Source: an uncultured delta proteobacterium
GTDB taxonomy: Bacteria; Myxococcota_A; UBA9160; JAFDET01
Assembly: GCA_947259215.1 (NCBI GenBank)
Contig: CAMYLJ010000024.1
Coordinates: 1-48,996 of the forward strand
Length of the DNA stretch: 48,996 nt
Direction: 5' to 3'
The translations under genes were made by a program, and so were the position numbers. This document shows positions 25,133 through 34,834 of this stretch, in pieces. Within the stretch, counting starts at the first letter, position 1. Each line of letters opens with the position of its first letter. The notes under the pieces were generated by a model that was not told the origin of the DNA, made no database searches, and worked only from the letters and a program-made list of their open reading frames with translations.

Positions 25133-25782
25133 CAGTTCCACGTCCCGGTACCCTGCTGCCACCCGCTCACCCGCACCCCACCCAGGGTGGAGAGCGAGAT
25201 CGAGTAGTCCACACGGCCATTGGTGATGTAGACGCCGCCGCCACCGGTACCGACCCGGCCTGCGGCGCAGAGAGCGGTGAGTCCCACGGGCACGCCGTCC
25301 GGCCGGAACCTCACGAACCAGGCGGGCGGGTTGCCGGCGGCCGGCGGAGGCTGGGTGAACGTCAGGGGACGCGACCCGACGCCCGTGTCCATGGGCGCGT
25401 TGACGGTCACGTTGGTCGTGGCGATCTGCACCCCGTCCCCGACGGCGAAGTCGCGGAGCCCTTCGCCCGCGTCTGCGGTGCAGTTCGAAGTTCCAGGCGC
25501 TCCGTCGTCGAGTACGCGGATGAATGCACGGCCGGCGCCATCGATGAAGGGAGTGCCGGCGAGATCGGCGCCGAGGAAGACCACGAAGTTGTTGCCCGTG
25601 CGCATGGCCTCGCTGCGCGCCAGGTAGAACGCGTCCGCCACCGTCATGGCGGTCGCGCGCACGCGGTTGTCGATCATCCAGTCGCGGAGGCGGGGCACGG
25701 CCATCGCGGCGAGCACGCCGATGATGCCGACGACCACCATCACTTCCACGAGTGTGAATCCGGATTGCCTGCGCTGGGCCAC
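25132..25782 (-). CDS. fimT: minor pilin FimT/FimU (GspH-like)
   Basis: The product is 216 residues. The leader MAQRRQSG is cut before FTLVEVMVVVGIIGVLAAMA. GspH/FimT features follow: ATAMTVADAFYLARSEAMRT, then a beta domain ending LGGVRVSGWQQG. I chose GTG 25782 because GGAGG lies nine bases upstream. An in-frame ATG at 25848 would sit inside the sigma-54 promoter and add 22 residues with no prepilin logic. The gene leads the fimT-pilV-pilW-pilX-pilY1 operon, and a sigma-54 promoter with an upstream palindrome precedes it. FimT and FimU are hard to tell apart without alignment. Confidence 0.9.
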   Translation of the reverse strand: MAQRRQSGFTLVEVMVVVGIIGVLAAMAVPRLRDWMIDNRVRATAMTVADAFYLARSEAMRTGNNFVVFLGADLAGTPFIDGAGRAFIRVLDDGAPGTSNCTADAGEGLRDFAVGDGVQIATTNVTVNAPMDTGVGSRPLTFTQPPPAAGNPPAWFVRFRPDGVPVGLTALCAAGRVGTGGGGVYITNGRVDYSISLSTLGGVRVSGWQQGTGTWN

Positions 25783-25831
25783 GCGTTGCTTCCTCCCGCG
25801 GAGCCTCCGCCCCGCGTCCACCGGGACCAGG

Positions 25832-25847
25832 AGCAAGGCTCGTGCCA
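25832..25847 (-). promoter_or_regulatory. sigma-54 promoter of the fimT-pilY1 operon
   Basis: TGGCAC (25847-25842), five bases GAGCC, then TTGCT (25836-25832) on the minus strand is an exact -24/-12 sigma-54 element. The predicted start is near 25822, leaving a 40-base leader to GTG 25782. PilR, encoded two genes upstream, is the likely activator. The sequence match is direct; the link to PilR is inferred. Confidence 0.85.
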
Positions 25848-25926
25848 TGCGTGACTTCTCGGCCAACCCGTTGAGAGACTTGATGCTTTGGAGTTCGGGG
25901 CAGGACTTCAGCAGCCGGCAGAACCA

Positions 25927-25947
25927 CGCAGTCCGGTTCGCACTGCG
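25927..25947. promoter_or_regulatory. palindrome upstream of the sigma-54 promoter, candidate PilR enhancer
   Basis: CGCAGT (25927-25932) and ACTGCG (25942-25947) flank a 9-base spacer. The centre lies about 115 bases upstream of the predicted start, the normal distance for NtrC-type enhancer sites. A single palindrome is seen, whereas many enhancers are doubled. Identification as a PilR site is inference. Confidence 0.5.
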
Positions 25948-25964
25948 CAAGAATCTTCAGAGTG

Positions 25965-27458
25965 TCACGTGGAACCACTGGCGCGGACCGCGACCTGTGC
26001 GGAGACCGCTCGCGGGAGGCGCAGCGCGAAGGTCGCACCCTCGCCGCCGCTCTCCAGATCGAGGCGACCGCCGTTCTCCTCCGCCAGGCGCAGGGCGTTG
26101 GACAGGCCCAGGCCGGTGCCTTCCCCCGGGTCCTTGGTGGTGAAGAAGGGATCGAAGATCCGCTCCCGGTCCGCCTCGTCGACGCCCGGGCCGTTGTCGC
26201 TCACGCGGCAGCAGATGGCGTCGGGCTCGCGGCGGGCGCTGGCCGCGGTGACATCCTCTCCCGCCCGCAGGTGGAGCGGCGCCGGCCCCACCCGCAGCTC
26301 GATCCGCGGCTGCGACCGGCCGCGCACGGCGTCGGCGGCGTTCAGCAGCAGGTTGAGCAGGATCTGGGTGACTGCATGGGAGTCGGCCAGCGCCCGCGTC
26401 GGCCCGGGTTCCCGCACGACCTCGATCGCGATCCCCGCGTAGCGGCGTTGGGCCCGCACCAAGGCGGCCGTCTCCTCGGCCGCGGCCGCCAGGTCCAGCG
26501 GCTCCGGGACGCCGCGCTCGGGACGGGAGAAGTCCAGCAGCTGGCGCAGGATCTCCCGCACGCGTTCGCCCTCCCGGGCCGCCCGCGCCAGGTGATCGCG
26601 CCCGCTCGGAGAGAGCCCGGGGTCCCGAGCGGCCAGGTCGAGGAAGGCCAGGATGGCGCCCATGGGATTGCCCACCTCGTGGGCCACGCCGGCAGCCAGG
26701 CGGCCCACGGCCGCCAGCCGCTCGGCCCGATCGAGACCGGCCCGCGCCTCCCGCAGCTCGCGGTTGGCGCCCCGCAGATCGGCCACCGCCTTCTCGAGCG
26801 CTCCGGTGCGAAGCGCCAGGGCCTCGGTCATGACGTTGAAGGTCGCTGCCAGGTCGGCGGTCTCGCGCGTGCCCTCCACGGGCACCTGGGTCTCCGCGTC
26901 GCCCCGCGCGACGGCCTCGGCCGCATCCCGCAAGCGGCGCAGGGGCAGCACCAGCCGTCGCCGCAGGAGGGAGCCCCCGAAGACCGTGAAGATGGCCGCG
27001 TCGGCCAGCAGCACCGCCAGCGCCACGCGTCGCGGGGCGGTGTGGAGGCGACGCGACGCATCCTGGGGAAGCCGCGCGATGGCGACCCGCCCGCCCGCAT
27101 CGAGCGGAACCGCAAAGCGCGCCGGCTCGCCCGGCCCGCCCACCCGCAGCAGGGCCGCGCTCGCCAGGCTCGCTTCGCGCCCGAGCTCGAGGGAGCCGGC
27201 ATCCGGCGGCTCGCCACCTCGCTCCCGAGGATGGGCCCGGCCCTCCCCGTCCACGAACCACCAGCGCGTGCCCGGCACGACGGAGAGCGCAGGGAGATGG
27301 GGACTGCGTGCCTCGATGCTCAAGGCGGACGCCAGCACCGGCTGGAAGACGCGCTCGTGGTGGGTGACCAGCACGATGGCCAGGACGCCGGTCGCCGCGG
27401 CCATCACGAGCGCCAGGCTCGCCAGGACTTCGGCCTGGAGGCCCGGCCGCCGAGCCAT
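25965..27458 (-). CDS. sensor histidine kinase, third gene after pilSR
   Basis: The product is 497 residues. Two membrane segments (about 10-32 and 144-164) flank a small extracytoplasmic sensor. HAMP follows (about 165-215), then the H box GVAHEVGNPMGAILAF with His260, and the ATP domain with N box (ILLNLLLNAADAV), SDNGPGVDEADRERIFDPFF and GEGTGLGL. It starts 8 bases after the pilR stop and so is probably co-transcribed. No response regulator gene follows it. The orphan NtrC regulator at 16696-18057 is a candidate partner, and PilR itself is another. The signal it senses is unknown. Confidence 0.88.
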   Translation of the reverse strand: MARRPGLQAEVLASLALVMAAATGVLAIVLVTHHERVFQPVLASALSIEARSPHLPALSVVPGTRWWFVDGEGRAHPRERGGEPPDAGSLELGREASLASAALLRVGGPGEPARFAVPLDAGGRVAIARLPQDASRRLHTAPRRVALAVLLADAAIFTVFGGSLLRRRLVLPLRRLRDAAEAVARGDAETQVPVEGTRETADLAATFNVMTEALALRTGALEKAVADLRGANRELREARAGLDRAERLAAVGRLAAGVAHEVGNPMGAILAFLDLAARDPGLSPSGRDHLARAAREGERVREILRQLLDFSRPERGVPEPLDLAAAAEETAALVRAQRRYAGIAIEVVREPGPTRALADSHAVTQILLNLLLNAADAVRGRSQPRIELRVGPAPLHLRAGEDVTAASARREPDAICCRVSDNGPGVDEADRERIFDPFFTTKDPGEGTGLGLSNALRLAEENGGRLDLESGGEGATFALRLPRAVSAQVAVRASGST

Positions 27459-27466
27459 CGCCCGTC

Positions 27467-28858
27467 TCAGGCGTCGCCCGCGGGCGACTCGTCGAGGCCG
27501 AGCTTGTCGAGCCGGTAGCGGAACGATCGGAAGGAGATCCCGAGCAGCTGGGCCGCTCGCTTCTTCACGCCACCGGAGCGCTGGAGCGCCTCCAGGATCA
27601 GGCTGCGCTCGAAGGCGTTCAGCGTCTGGTCCAGGTCGAGACCCTCGGACGGGATCCGCGAGGCGAGCGTGGACTCCTTGCGCCGGAGCACGCTCGGCGG
27701 CAGGGCGTCGCGGCGGATCTCGGACTCGCGGGTCAGGGCCACCGCGCGCTCGATCACGTTCTCCAGCTCGCGCACGTTGCCGGGAAAGTCGTGGTCCATG
27801 AGCGCATCGATCGCCTCTTCATTGCAGCCGCTGAGAGGCTTGCCGAGCTCGTCCGCGTACTTCTCGACGAAGTGGTGCACCAGCAGCGGTACGTCCTCGG
27901 GACGCTCGCGCAAGGGCGGAAGCACGATCTCGATCACGTTGAGCCGGTAGTAGAGGTCCTCGCGAAAGCGCCCCGCGACCACCTCCTCCTCGAGCCGCCG
28001 GTTGGTGGCGGCGACGATCCGGACGTCGACCCGCTGATCGCCGGTGCCGCCCACGCGCCGGATGCTCTTGTCCTGGATCGCCCGCAAGAGCTTCACCTGG
28101 AGCGCCGGCGAGAGCTCACCGATCTCGTCGAAGAAGAGGGTGCCGTCGTCCGCGGTCTCGAACAGCCCGGGCTTGTTCTGCACGGCGCCGGTGAAGGCGC
28201 CCTTCACGTGCCCGAAGAGCTCGGACTCCAGCAGGTTGTCCGGAATGGCCGCGCAGTTGACCGCCACGAAGGGCTTCTCGCTGCGATCGCTCTGATCGTG
28301 GATCGCACGCGCGACGAGCTCCTTGCCCGTCCCGCTCTCCCCCTGGATCAGCACGTTGGTCTTGGTCTCCGCCACCTGCGCGATCAGGTCGTACACGCGC
28401 TGCATGGCGCCGCTGTTCCCGATCAGGCTGCGGTGCCGTCTCTGGCTCCGCAGCTGGGTCCGCAGGCGGCGGTTCTCGGAGGCGAGGTTCTTCTTCTCGA
28501 GCGCTTTCTCCACCACCACCGCGATCTCGTCCAACTTGAAGGGCTTGGTGATGTAGTCCTGGGCGCCCTGCTTCATGGCGGCGATGGCCGTCTCGGTGGT
28601 TCCGAAGGCCGTGATCATCACGACCGGCGTCTCGGGAGTCCCCTCGCGGACCGCGGCCAGCAGCTCGAGACCCGAGCGCTCGGGCATCTGGAGGTCCGTG
28701 ATCACCAGATCGAAGTCGTCGGACTCGACCGCGAGCAGCGCTTCGTCGACGCTGTCGCAGGTGGTGACGTCGTACCCCTCCCGACGGAAGAACATCTCCA
28801 GGAACTCCCGCATGCTGAGTTCGTCGTCGACGACGAGGATGCGCGACCGCTCGTTCAC
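27467..28858 (-). CDS. pilR: sigma-54 response regulator PilR
   Basis: The product is 463 residues. The receiver domain has DDELSMREF and a phosphorylatable Asp55 (LVITDLQMPERSG), with KPF at about 105. The AAA+ domain has GESGTGKE (173-180), GAFTGA (220-225) and LFFDE (242-246). A Fis-type HTH (KKRAAQLLGISFRSFRYRLD) ends the protein. PilR, activated by PilS, switches on sigma-54 pilin promoters. The GTG start overlaps the pilS stop by 4 bases (GTGA). A sigma-54 promoter for the minor-pilin operon lies downstream, past the third kinase. Confidence 0.94.
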   Translation of the reverse strand: MNERSRILVVDDELSMREFLEMFFRREGYDVTTCDSVDEALLAVESDDFDLVITDLQMPERSGLELLAAVREGTPETPVVMITAFGTTETAIAAMKQGAQDYITKPFKLDEIAVVVEKALEKKNLASENRRLRTQLRSQRRHRSLIGNSGAMQRVYDLIAQVAETKTNVLIQGESGTGKELVARAIHDQSDRSEKPFVAVNCAAIPDNLLESELFGHVKGAFTGAVQNKPGLFETADDGTLFFDEIGELSPALQVKLLRAIQDKSIRRVGGTGDQRVDVRIVAATNRRLEEEVVAGRFREDLYYRLNVIEIVLPPLRERPEDVPLLVHHFVEKYADELGKPLSGCNEEAIDALMDHDFPGNVRELENVIERAVALTRESEIRRDALPPSVLRRKESTLASRIPSEGLDLDQTLNAFERSLILEALQRSGGVKKRAAQLLGISFRSFRYRLDKLGLDESPAGDA

Positions 28859-30585
28859 AGCTCCTCCACCGCCTCGGGCAGCAGGATCGAGAAGGTCGTG
28901 CCCTCGCCCGGAGCGCTCTCGACCCGCACGCTCCCGGCGTTGCCCTCGACGATCCGGTGCACGGTGGCCAATCCCAGCCCCGTACCCTCGGGCTTGGTCG
29001 TGAAGAAGGGATCGAAGATCCGTTCGAGCGTCTCGGGGGGAATCCCCACGCCGGTGTCGGCGACGCGGACGTCCACCCAGGCACTCCCCTCCCTCACGGA
29101 GTCGTTTCGGCCGGCGATCGGGTGCTCTTGAGGCGGCTCGTCGAGCCGCTGGGCCTCGAGTGTGAGGCGGCCGCCGTCGGGCATCGCCTGCACGGCATTG
29201 GTGCAGAGATTCCAGAGCAGCTGGCGCAGCTGGGCCGGGTCGGCGAGCACTCGCAGCGTCGGCGCCACGTGCTGCTCGAGCTTCACGTCGGGCCGACCCG
29301 TGGCCTCGAACATCTCCGCCACCTCGGAAACGGTCCGGGCCAGATCCACCGGCTCGGGTCTGGCCACTGGCGGGTGTGCGTAGTGGAGGAAGTCCGTGAT
29401 GAGCGAATTGAGGCGATCGGTCTCGCGCATCACGATGTCCGTGAGCCGATGGCGCTCCTCCGGGCCCCGGGCACCCGCCTCGTCCAGCAGCATCTGGATC
29501 GAGCCGGAGATGGCGGCCAGGGGATTCCTGACCTCGTGGGCGATGTCGGCGGCGAGCCGGCCCGTGGCTGCCAGGCGCTCCGAGCGCCGCAGCTCCGCCT
29601 CCATCTCCACCACCCGGGTCACGTCCTGGAAGATCACGACCGCACCGATGGGACGCCCCTGCTCGTCGCGGAGCATCGAGCCCGACAGGCCCAGGTGAAG
29701 CTCCTCCCCGGCCCGCCCGCGATAGGCCATCCGCTCGCGCAGCTTGGGGCGCGCCAGCCCCCCGACAACCGGGTCCACCACCCGCGCGCGCGCGCCGGGC
29801 AGCACGTCTTCGATCTCCCCGCCCAGGGCCCGGGAGACCGGTACGCCCGTGATCCGCTCCGCCTCGCGGTTGAACGACGTGATGCGTCCCTGCAGGTCGG
29901 TGGTGAGCAGGCCGCTCATCAGGCTCTCGACCGTCCGCTCGTGCAGGCTGCGGAGCAGGTGCAGCCGGCTCTCGCTGGCGTCGAGCTGCTCGTCGACGCG
30001 AGACAGCTCGCGGGAGAGATGGCTCGCCAGCAGCGCCACCACGAACAGCGCCCCCGCGTGCACGCTCCAGGTGGCCAGCAGCAGCGCACCCTCGGTCGCA
30101 GAGGCCTCGCCGTAGTCCGGAACGAGGCCCTCGCGCACGGCCAGCAGGACGGCCCCGTGGGCGGCGGCCGAGAGCGCGGCAGCGGCGAAGGCGCCGCGCC
30201 GCTCCGCCAGCATGCCTCCGAACACGACGACCAACACGTAGAGGAACGCGAAGACGGACTGATCGCCGCCCGAGAAGTAGACCAGCGCCGTCACGATGCC
30301 GACGTCCACGGGAATCTGGACGGCGGCGAAGGAGCCCACGCGGGCCAGCTGGCGGTGCAAGACCCCGAAGGCCACCGTGGTCAGGAAGGCCGCCACCAGG
30401 GCTGCGTACAGGCCGCGCGTCGCCGCGGCCGCTCCTGACCCACCGGAAACCCCCAGCAGGCCCAGGGCGGCCCCGAAGACCGCCAGCGCCAGCAGCAGGC
30501 GCGCGGCCATCAGACGTGCGACGCGCGTCTGGATGCGCCCGCCGGCGCGCGAGGCCCCCTCCGGATGCGGAACGGGCCCCGCCAC
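28855..30585 (-). CDS. pilS: sensor histidine kinase PilS
   Basis: The product is 576 residues. About six membrane segments lie in residues 25-190, as in PilS. A PAS domain follows (about 215-325: TVESLMSGLLTTDLQGRITS, then VVIFQDVTRV). The H box is ADIAHEVRNPLAAISG with His350. The N box is LLWNLCTNAVQAM, and the G boxes are DTGVGIP, FDPFFTT and GTGLGLA. It phosphorylates PilR. The start is GTG 30585, nine bases after the pilC stop, with no clear ribosome site; a later ATG (codon 26) is possible. It overlaps pilR by 4 bases. Confidence 0.93.
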   Translation of the reverse strand: MAGPVPHPEGASRAGGRIQTRVARLMAARLLLALAVFGAALGLLGVSGGSGAAAATRGLYAALVAAFLTTVAFGVLHRQLARVGSFAAVQIPVDVGIVTALVYFSGGDQSVFAFLYVLVVVFGGMLAERRGAFAAAALSAAAHGAVLLAVREGLVPDYGEASATEGALLLATWSVHAGALFVVALLASHLSRELSRVDEQLDASESRLHLLRSLHERTVESLMSGLLTTDLQGRITSFNREAERITGVPVSRALGGEIEDVLPGARARVVDPVVGGLARPKLRERMAYRGRAGEELHLGLSGSMLRDEQGRPIGAVVIFQDVTRVVEMEAELRRSERLAATGRLAADIAHEVRNPLAAISGSIQMLLDEAGARGPEERHRLTDIVMRETDRLNSLITDFLHYAHPPVARPEPVDLARTVSEVAEMFEATGRPDVKLEQHVAPTLRVLADPAQLRQLLWNLCTNAVQAMPDGGRLTLEAQRLDEPPQEHPIAGRNDSVREGSAWVDVRVADTGVGIPPETLERIFDPFFTTKPEGTGLGLATVHRIVEGNAGSVRVESAPGEGTTFSILLPEAVEEL

Positions 30586-30593
30586 CGTTCGGG

Positions 30594-31805
30594 CTACTGG
30601 ATCGCTTCGGCGATCTTGAAGATCGGCAGGTACATGGCGATCAGGATCGAGCCGATCGACCCGCCGAGGAACACCATCATCAACGGTTCCAGCAGTGAGG
30701 TCAGCGCCTCGACCGCCATGTCGACTTCGTCGTCGTAGAAGTCGGCGATCTTGGAAAGCATCTGGTCCATGGCGCCGGTCTGCTCGCCGACGTTGATCAT
30801 CTGCACGACCATGCTCGGGAAGATCCCGGTCTCCTCGAGCGGCTCAGCGATGGTCTTGCCCTCGGAGATGGCGGAGCGGGTCTTGACGAGGCCCTCCTCG
30901 ATCACCTTGTTGCCCGCCGTCCTGGCCACGATGTCCAGGGCGTCCAGGATGGGCACGCCGCTCGAGATCATGGTGCCGAGGGTCCGGCTGAAACGCGCCA
31001 CGGCCACCCGCTTCAGCAGCGAGCCGAAGACGGGCATCTTCAGGAAGGCACGGTCGCTCTGGTACCGGAACTTCGGACTCCGCGCACGAGCTTGCTGGAA
31101 CGCCACCACCGCCACGGCCGTCGCCATCAGGAAGAAGGTGATGTAGTTCTGCATGAAGTGGCTGAGGTTCACCACCACCTGCGTCGGTCCCGGCAGCTCG
31201 CCGCCGAAGTCCTGGAACATCTTCTCGAAGACGGGAATCACCTTCACCAACAGCAGCACGAGCACGCCGATCGCGACCACCAGCACGGTGACCGGGTAGA
31301 CCATGGCGCCCTTCACCTTGCGGCGCAGGGCGTCGGCCTTCTCCAGATAGACCGCCAGGCGGTTCAGGATCGTGTCCAGGATGCCGCCGATTTCGCCGGC
31401 CTGGACCAGGTTCACGTACAGGTCGTCGAACTGCTTCGGGTGCTTGCCGAGGGCGTCGGCGAACGTCGAGCCCTGCTCGACGTCCGCCTTGACCTGCTTC
31501 AGGGTTTCCTGGAACTTCTTGTTCGGCTGCTGCTCGGACAGGATGTCGAGGCACTGCACCAGCGGGAGGCCCGCGTCGATCATGGTCGCGAACTGCCGCG
31601 TGAAGACCACGAGATCGCGGATCTTGACGTTCTTCTGGAGCCACGGCAGGTACTCCATCACGTCCCTCGCCTTCGGCTTCACCGCAAGCGGAAGGATCAT
31701 CTGGGCGCGCAGCTGGGTCATGACGGCCTGGTCGTTGGCCGCCTCCATCACGCCCTTCTTGACGGTGCCCTGGCGAGTTCGCCCTTCCCAGATGTAGATG
31801 GGCAT
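30594..31805 (-). CDS. pilC: type IV pilus inner-membrane platform protein PilC
   Basis: The product is 403 residues, normal for the family. It has two cytoplasmic T2SSF domains and three membrane segments: VYPVTVLVVAIGVLVLLLVK, ITFFLMATAVAVVAFQQ, and MMVFLGGSIGSILIAMYLPI near the C-terminus. Signatures include FTRQFATMIDAGLPLVQCL and GEIGGILDTILNRLA. PilC is the platform turned by PilB and PilT. It lies between pilT (51-base gap with a hairpin) and pilS. Confidence 0.96.
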   Translation of the reverse strand: MPIYIWEGRTRQGTVKKGVMEAANDQAVMTQLRAQMILPLAVKPKARDVMEYLPWLQKNVKIRDLVVFTRQFATMIDAGLPLVQCLDILSEQQPNKKFQETLKQVKADVEQGSTFADALGKHPKQFDDLYVNLVQAGEIGGILDTILNRLAVYLEKADALRRKVKGAMVYPVTVLVVAIGVLVLLLVKVIPVFEKMFQDFGGELPGPTQVVVNLSHFMQNYITFFLMATAVAVVAFQQARARSPKFRYQSDRAFLKMPVFGSLLKRVAVARFSRTLGTMISSGVPILDALDIVARTAGNKVIEEGLVKTRSAISEGKTIAEPLEETGIFPSMVVQMINVGEQTGAMDQMLSKIADFYDDEVDMAVEALTSLLEPLMMVFLGGSIGSILIAMYLPIFKIAEAIQ

Positions 31806-31825
31806 ACCCTGTCACCCCCCCCTTC

Positions 31826-31847
31826 GCGGCGCCCCCGTCGGCGCCGC
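31826..31847 (-). other. stem-loop between pilT and pilC
   Basis: GCGGCGCC (31826-31833) pairs with GGCGCCGC (31840-31847) around six bases. It occupies the 51-base gap between the pilT stop and the pilC start. No T run follows. It might stabilise or attenuate the message and so adjust PilB/PilT levels relative to PilC. Confidence 0.4.
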
Positions 31848-31856
31848 AGGATGTAG

Positions 31857-32960
31857 CTATTTGCCGCCGGCGGCCATGCGCCGCGCGGCGGGGGCCTGTC
31901 CGCCCCCGATCATCCCGCGCAGCTCTTCTGAATCACTGCTGCGCCCCATCGCCTCCTCCAGCGTGATCATCCGACGCTGGTAGAGGGCTGCGAGCGACTG
32001 ATTGAACGTCTGCATCCCGAACTTCTCCTGACCCACCTGCATCTGCGAGTAGATCTGGTGGATCTTGTCCTCGCGGATCAGGTTGCGGATGGCCGGATTC
32101 GGGATCATCACCTCCAGCGCCATCGCGCGGCCCGGTCCGTTGGCCCGCGGCAGCAGCGCCTGGCACACGATGCCCTCCACCGTGAACGACAGCTGGGCGC
32201 GAATCTGCGCCTGCTGGAAGGGCGGGAACACGTCCACGATGCGGTTGATCGTCTGGACGCACGAGTTGGTGTGGAGCGTGGCGAAGCAGAGGTGGCCCGT
32301 CTCGGCCAGGGTCAGAGCGGCCTCGATGGTCTCGAGGTCGCGCATTTCGCCGATCAGCACCACGTCGGGGTCCTGGCGCAGGATGTACTTCAGCGCCTTC
32401 GTGAAGCTCGACGTGTCCGCGCCCACCTCCCGCTGGTTGACGAGGCAGCCCTTGTGGGGGTGCAGATACTCGATCGGGTCCTCGATCGTGACGATGTGCT
32501 CGGAGCGCTCCTGGTTGATCTTGTCGATGATGCTCGCCAGCGTGGTGGACTTGCCCGAGCCGGTGGGCCCGGTCACCAGTACCAGCCCGCGGGGCTTGCG
32601 GGTGAGCTCGTTGATGACCTTGGGCAGGCCCAGGTCCTCGAAGGTCTGGATCTTGAAGGGGATCGCGCGGAAGGCGCCGGCTACCGCGCCGCGCTGCATG
32701 AAGACGTTGGCGCGGAAGCGCGACAGCCCGCGAACGCCGAACGAGAGGTCCAGCTCGCTGTTCTCCTCGAAGCGGTGCTTCTGGGCGTCGGTCAGGATCG
32801 AGTAGCAGAGCTGCTTGGTCTCGGATGCCGTCATCGGCGGCATCTTCAACGGATGCAGCTTGCCGTCGATCCGCAGCTGGGGCGGGCTGCTCGTGGTGAC
32901 GTGGAGGTCGCTCGCCCCCTTCTCGATCATCGCCTTGAGCAGCTGGTGCAGGTTGGCCAT
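31857..32960 (-). CDS. pilT: type IV pilus retraction ATPase PilT
   Basis: The product is 367 residues, normal for PilT. Walker A is GPTGSGKST (131-139). The Asp box is VTIEDPIEYLH. Walker B is DPDVVLIGEMRD (about 197-208). The His box is FATLHTNS. The retraction motif AIRNLIRE follows. PilT depolymerises the pilus and drives twitching. It lies 15 bases after pilB and before pilC. Confidence 0.97.
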   Translation of the reverse strand: MANLHQLLKAMIEKGASDLHVTTSSPPQLRIDGKLHPLKMPPMTASETKQLCYSILTDAQKHRFEENSELDLSFGVRGLSRFRANVFMQRGAVAGAFRAIPFKIQTFEDLGLPKVINELTRKPRGLVLVTGPTGSGKSTTLASIIDKINQERSEHIVTIEDPIEYLHPHKGCLVNQREVGADTSSFTKALKYILRQDPDVVLIGEMRDLETIEAALTLAETGHLCFATLHTNSCVQTINRIVDVFPPFQQAQIRAQLSFTVEGIVCQALLPRANGPGRAMALEVMIPNPAIRNLIREDKIHQIYSQMQVGQEKFGMQTFNQSLAALYQRRMITLEEAMGRSSDSEELRGMIGGGQAPAARRMAAGGK

Positions 32961-32975
32961 GGCCCGGACGTCTCC

Positions 32976-34679
<1,704 letters not shown>

Positions 34680-34806
34680 CGCCGCTCCCCTCGCTGAGCG
34701 CGGGTCTCCCGCGCCCTCCCCTGCGATGCCCGGTCTGGATCCGTTTGGCGTCCGGGGCTTGCCCCGAGGTCCTGCCTATGCGGGAAAGCCTCGCTGGCTC
34801 GCCCGG
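34680..34806 (-). other. structured leader region of pilB
   Basis: About 127 bases lie between the -10 box and the pilB GTG. On the minus strand it has a GGGGC-AA-GCCCC hairpin (34754-34765) and other short GC-rich pairings. If the sigma-28-like promoter is used, all this would be 5' leader. I compared it with the c-di-GMP-I riboswitch because such riboswitches occur near pilus genes. Some similar words (GGACGC, AAAC) occur, but the P2/P3 fold is lacking. No known riboswitch can be claimed. Confidence 0.4.
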
Positions 34807-34834
34807 TTATCGGCGTGCGGCAGGGGGATCTTTA
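34807..34834 (-). promoter_or_regulatory. sigma-28 (FliA)-like promoter of the pilB operon
   Basis: TAAAG (34834-34830) and GCCGATAA (34814-34807) on the minus strand are 16 bases apart counted from TAAA. The TAA of TAAA is also the stop codon of the upstream membrane-protein gene. Both boxes match FliA consensus, with spacing one base long. The pilB leader would be about 120 bases. Confidence 0.5.

Noticed and set aside
25782-25848. Upstream ATG 25848 as the fimT start
   Set aside because: It lies within the -24 box of the sigma-54 promoter and would put 30 residues before the prepilin cleavage site; the GTG has GGAGG in front.
34690-34820. c-di-GMP-I riboswitch before pilB
   Set aside because: A few similar words occur, but the conserved core and the paired P2/P3 arms with tetraloop are not present.
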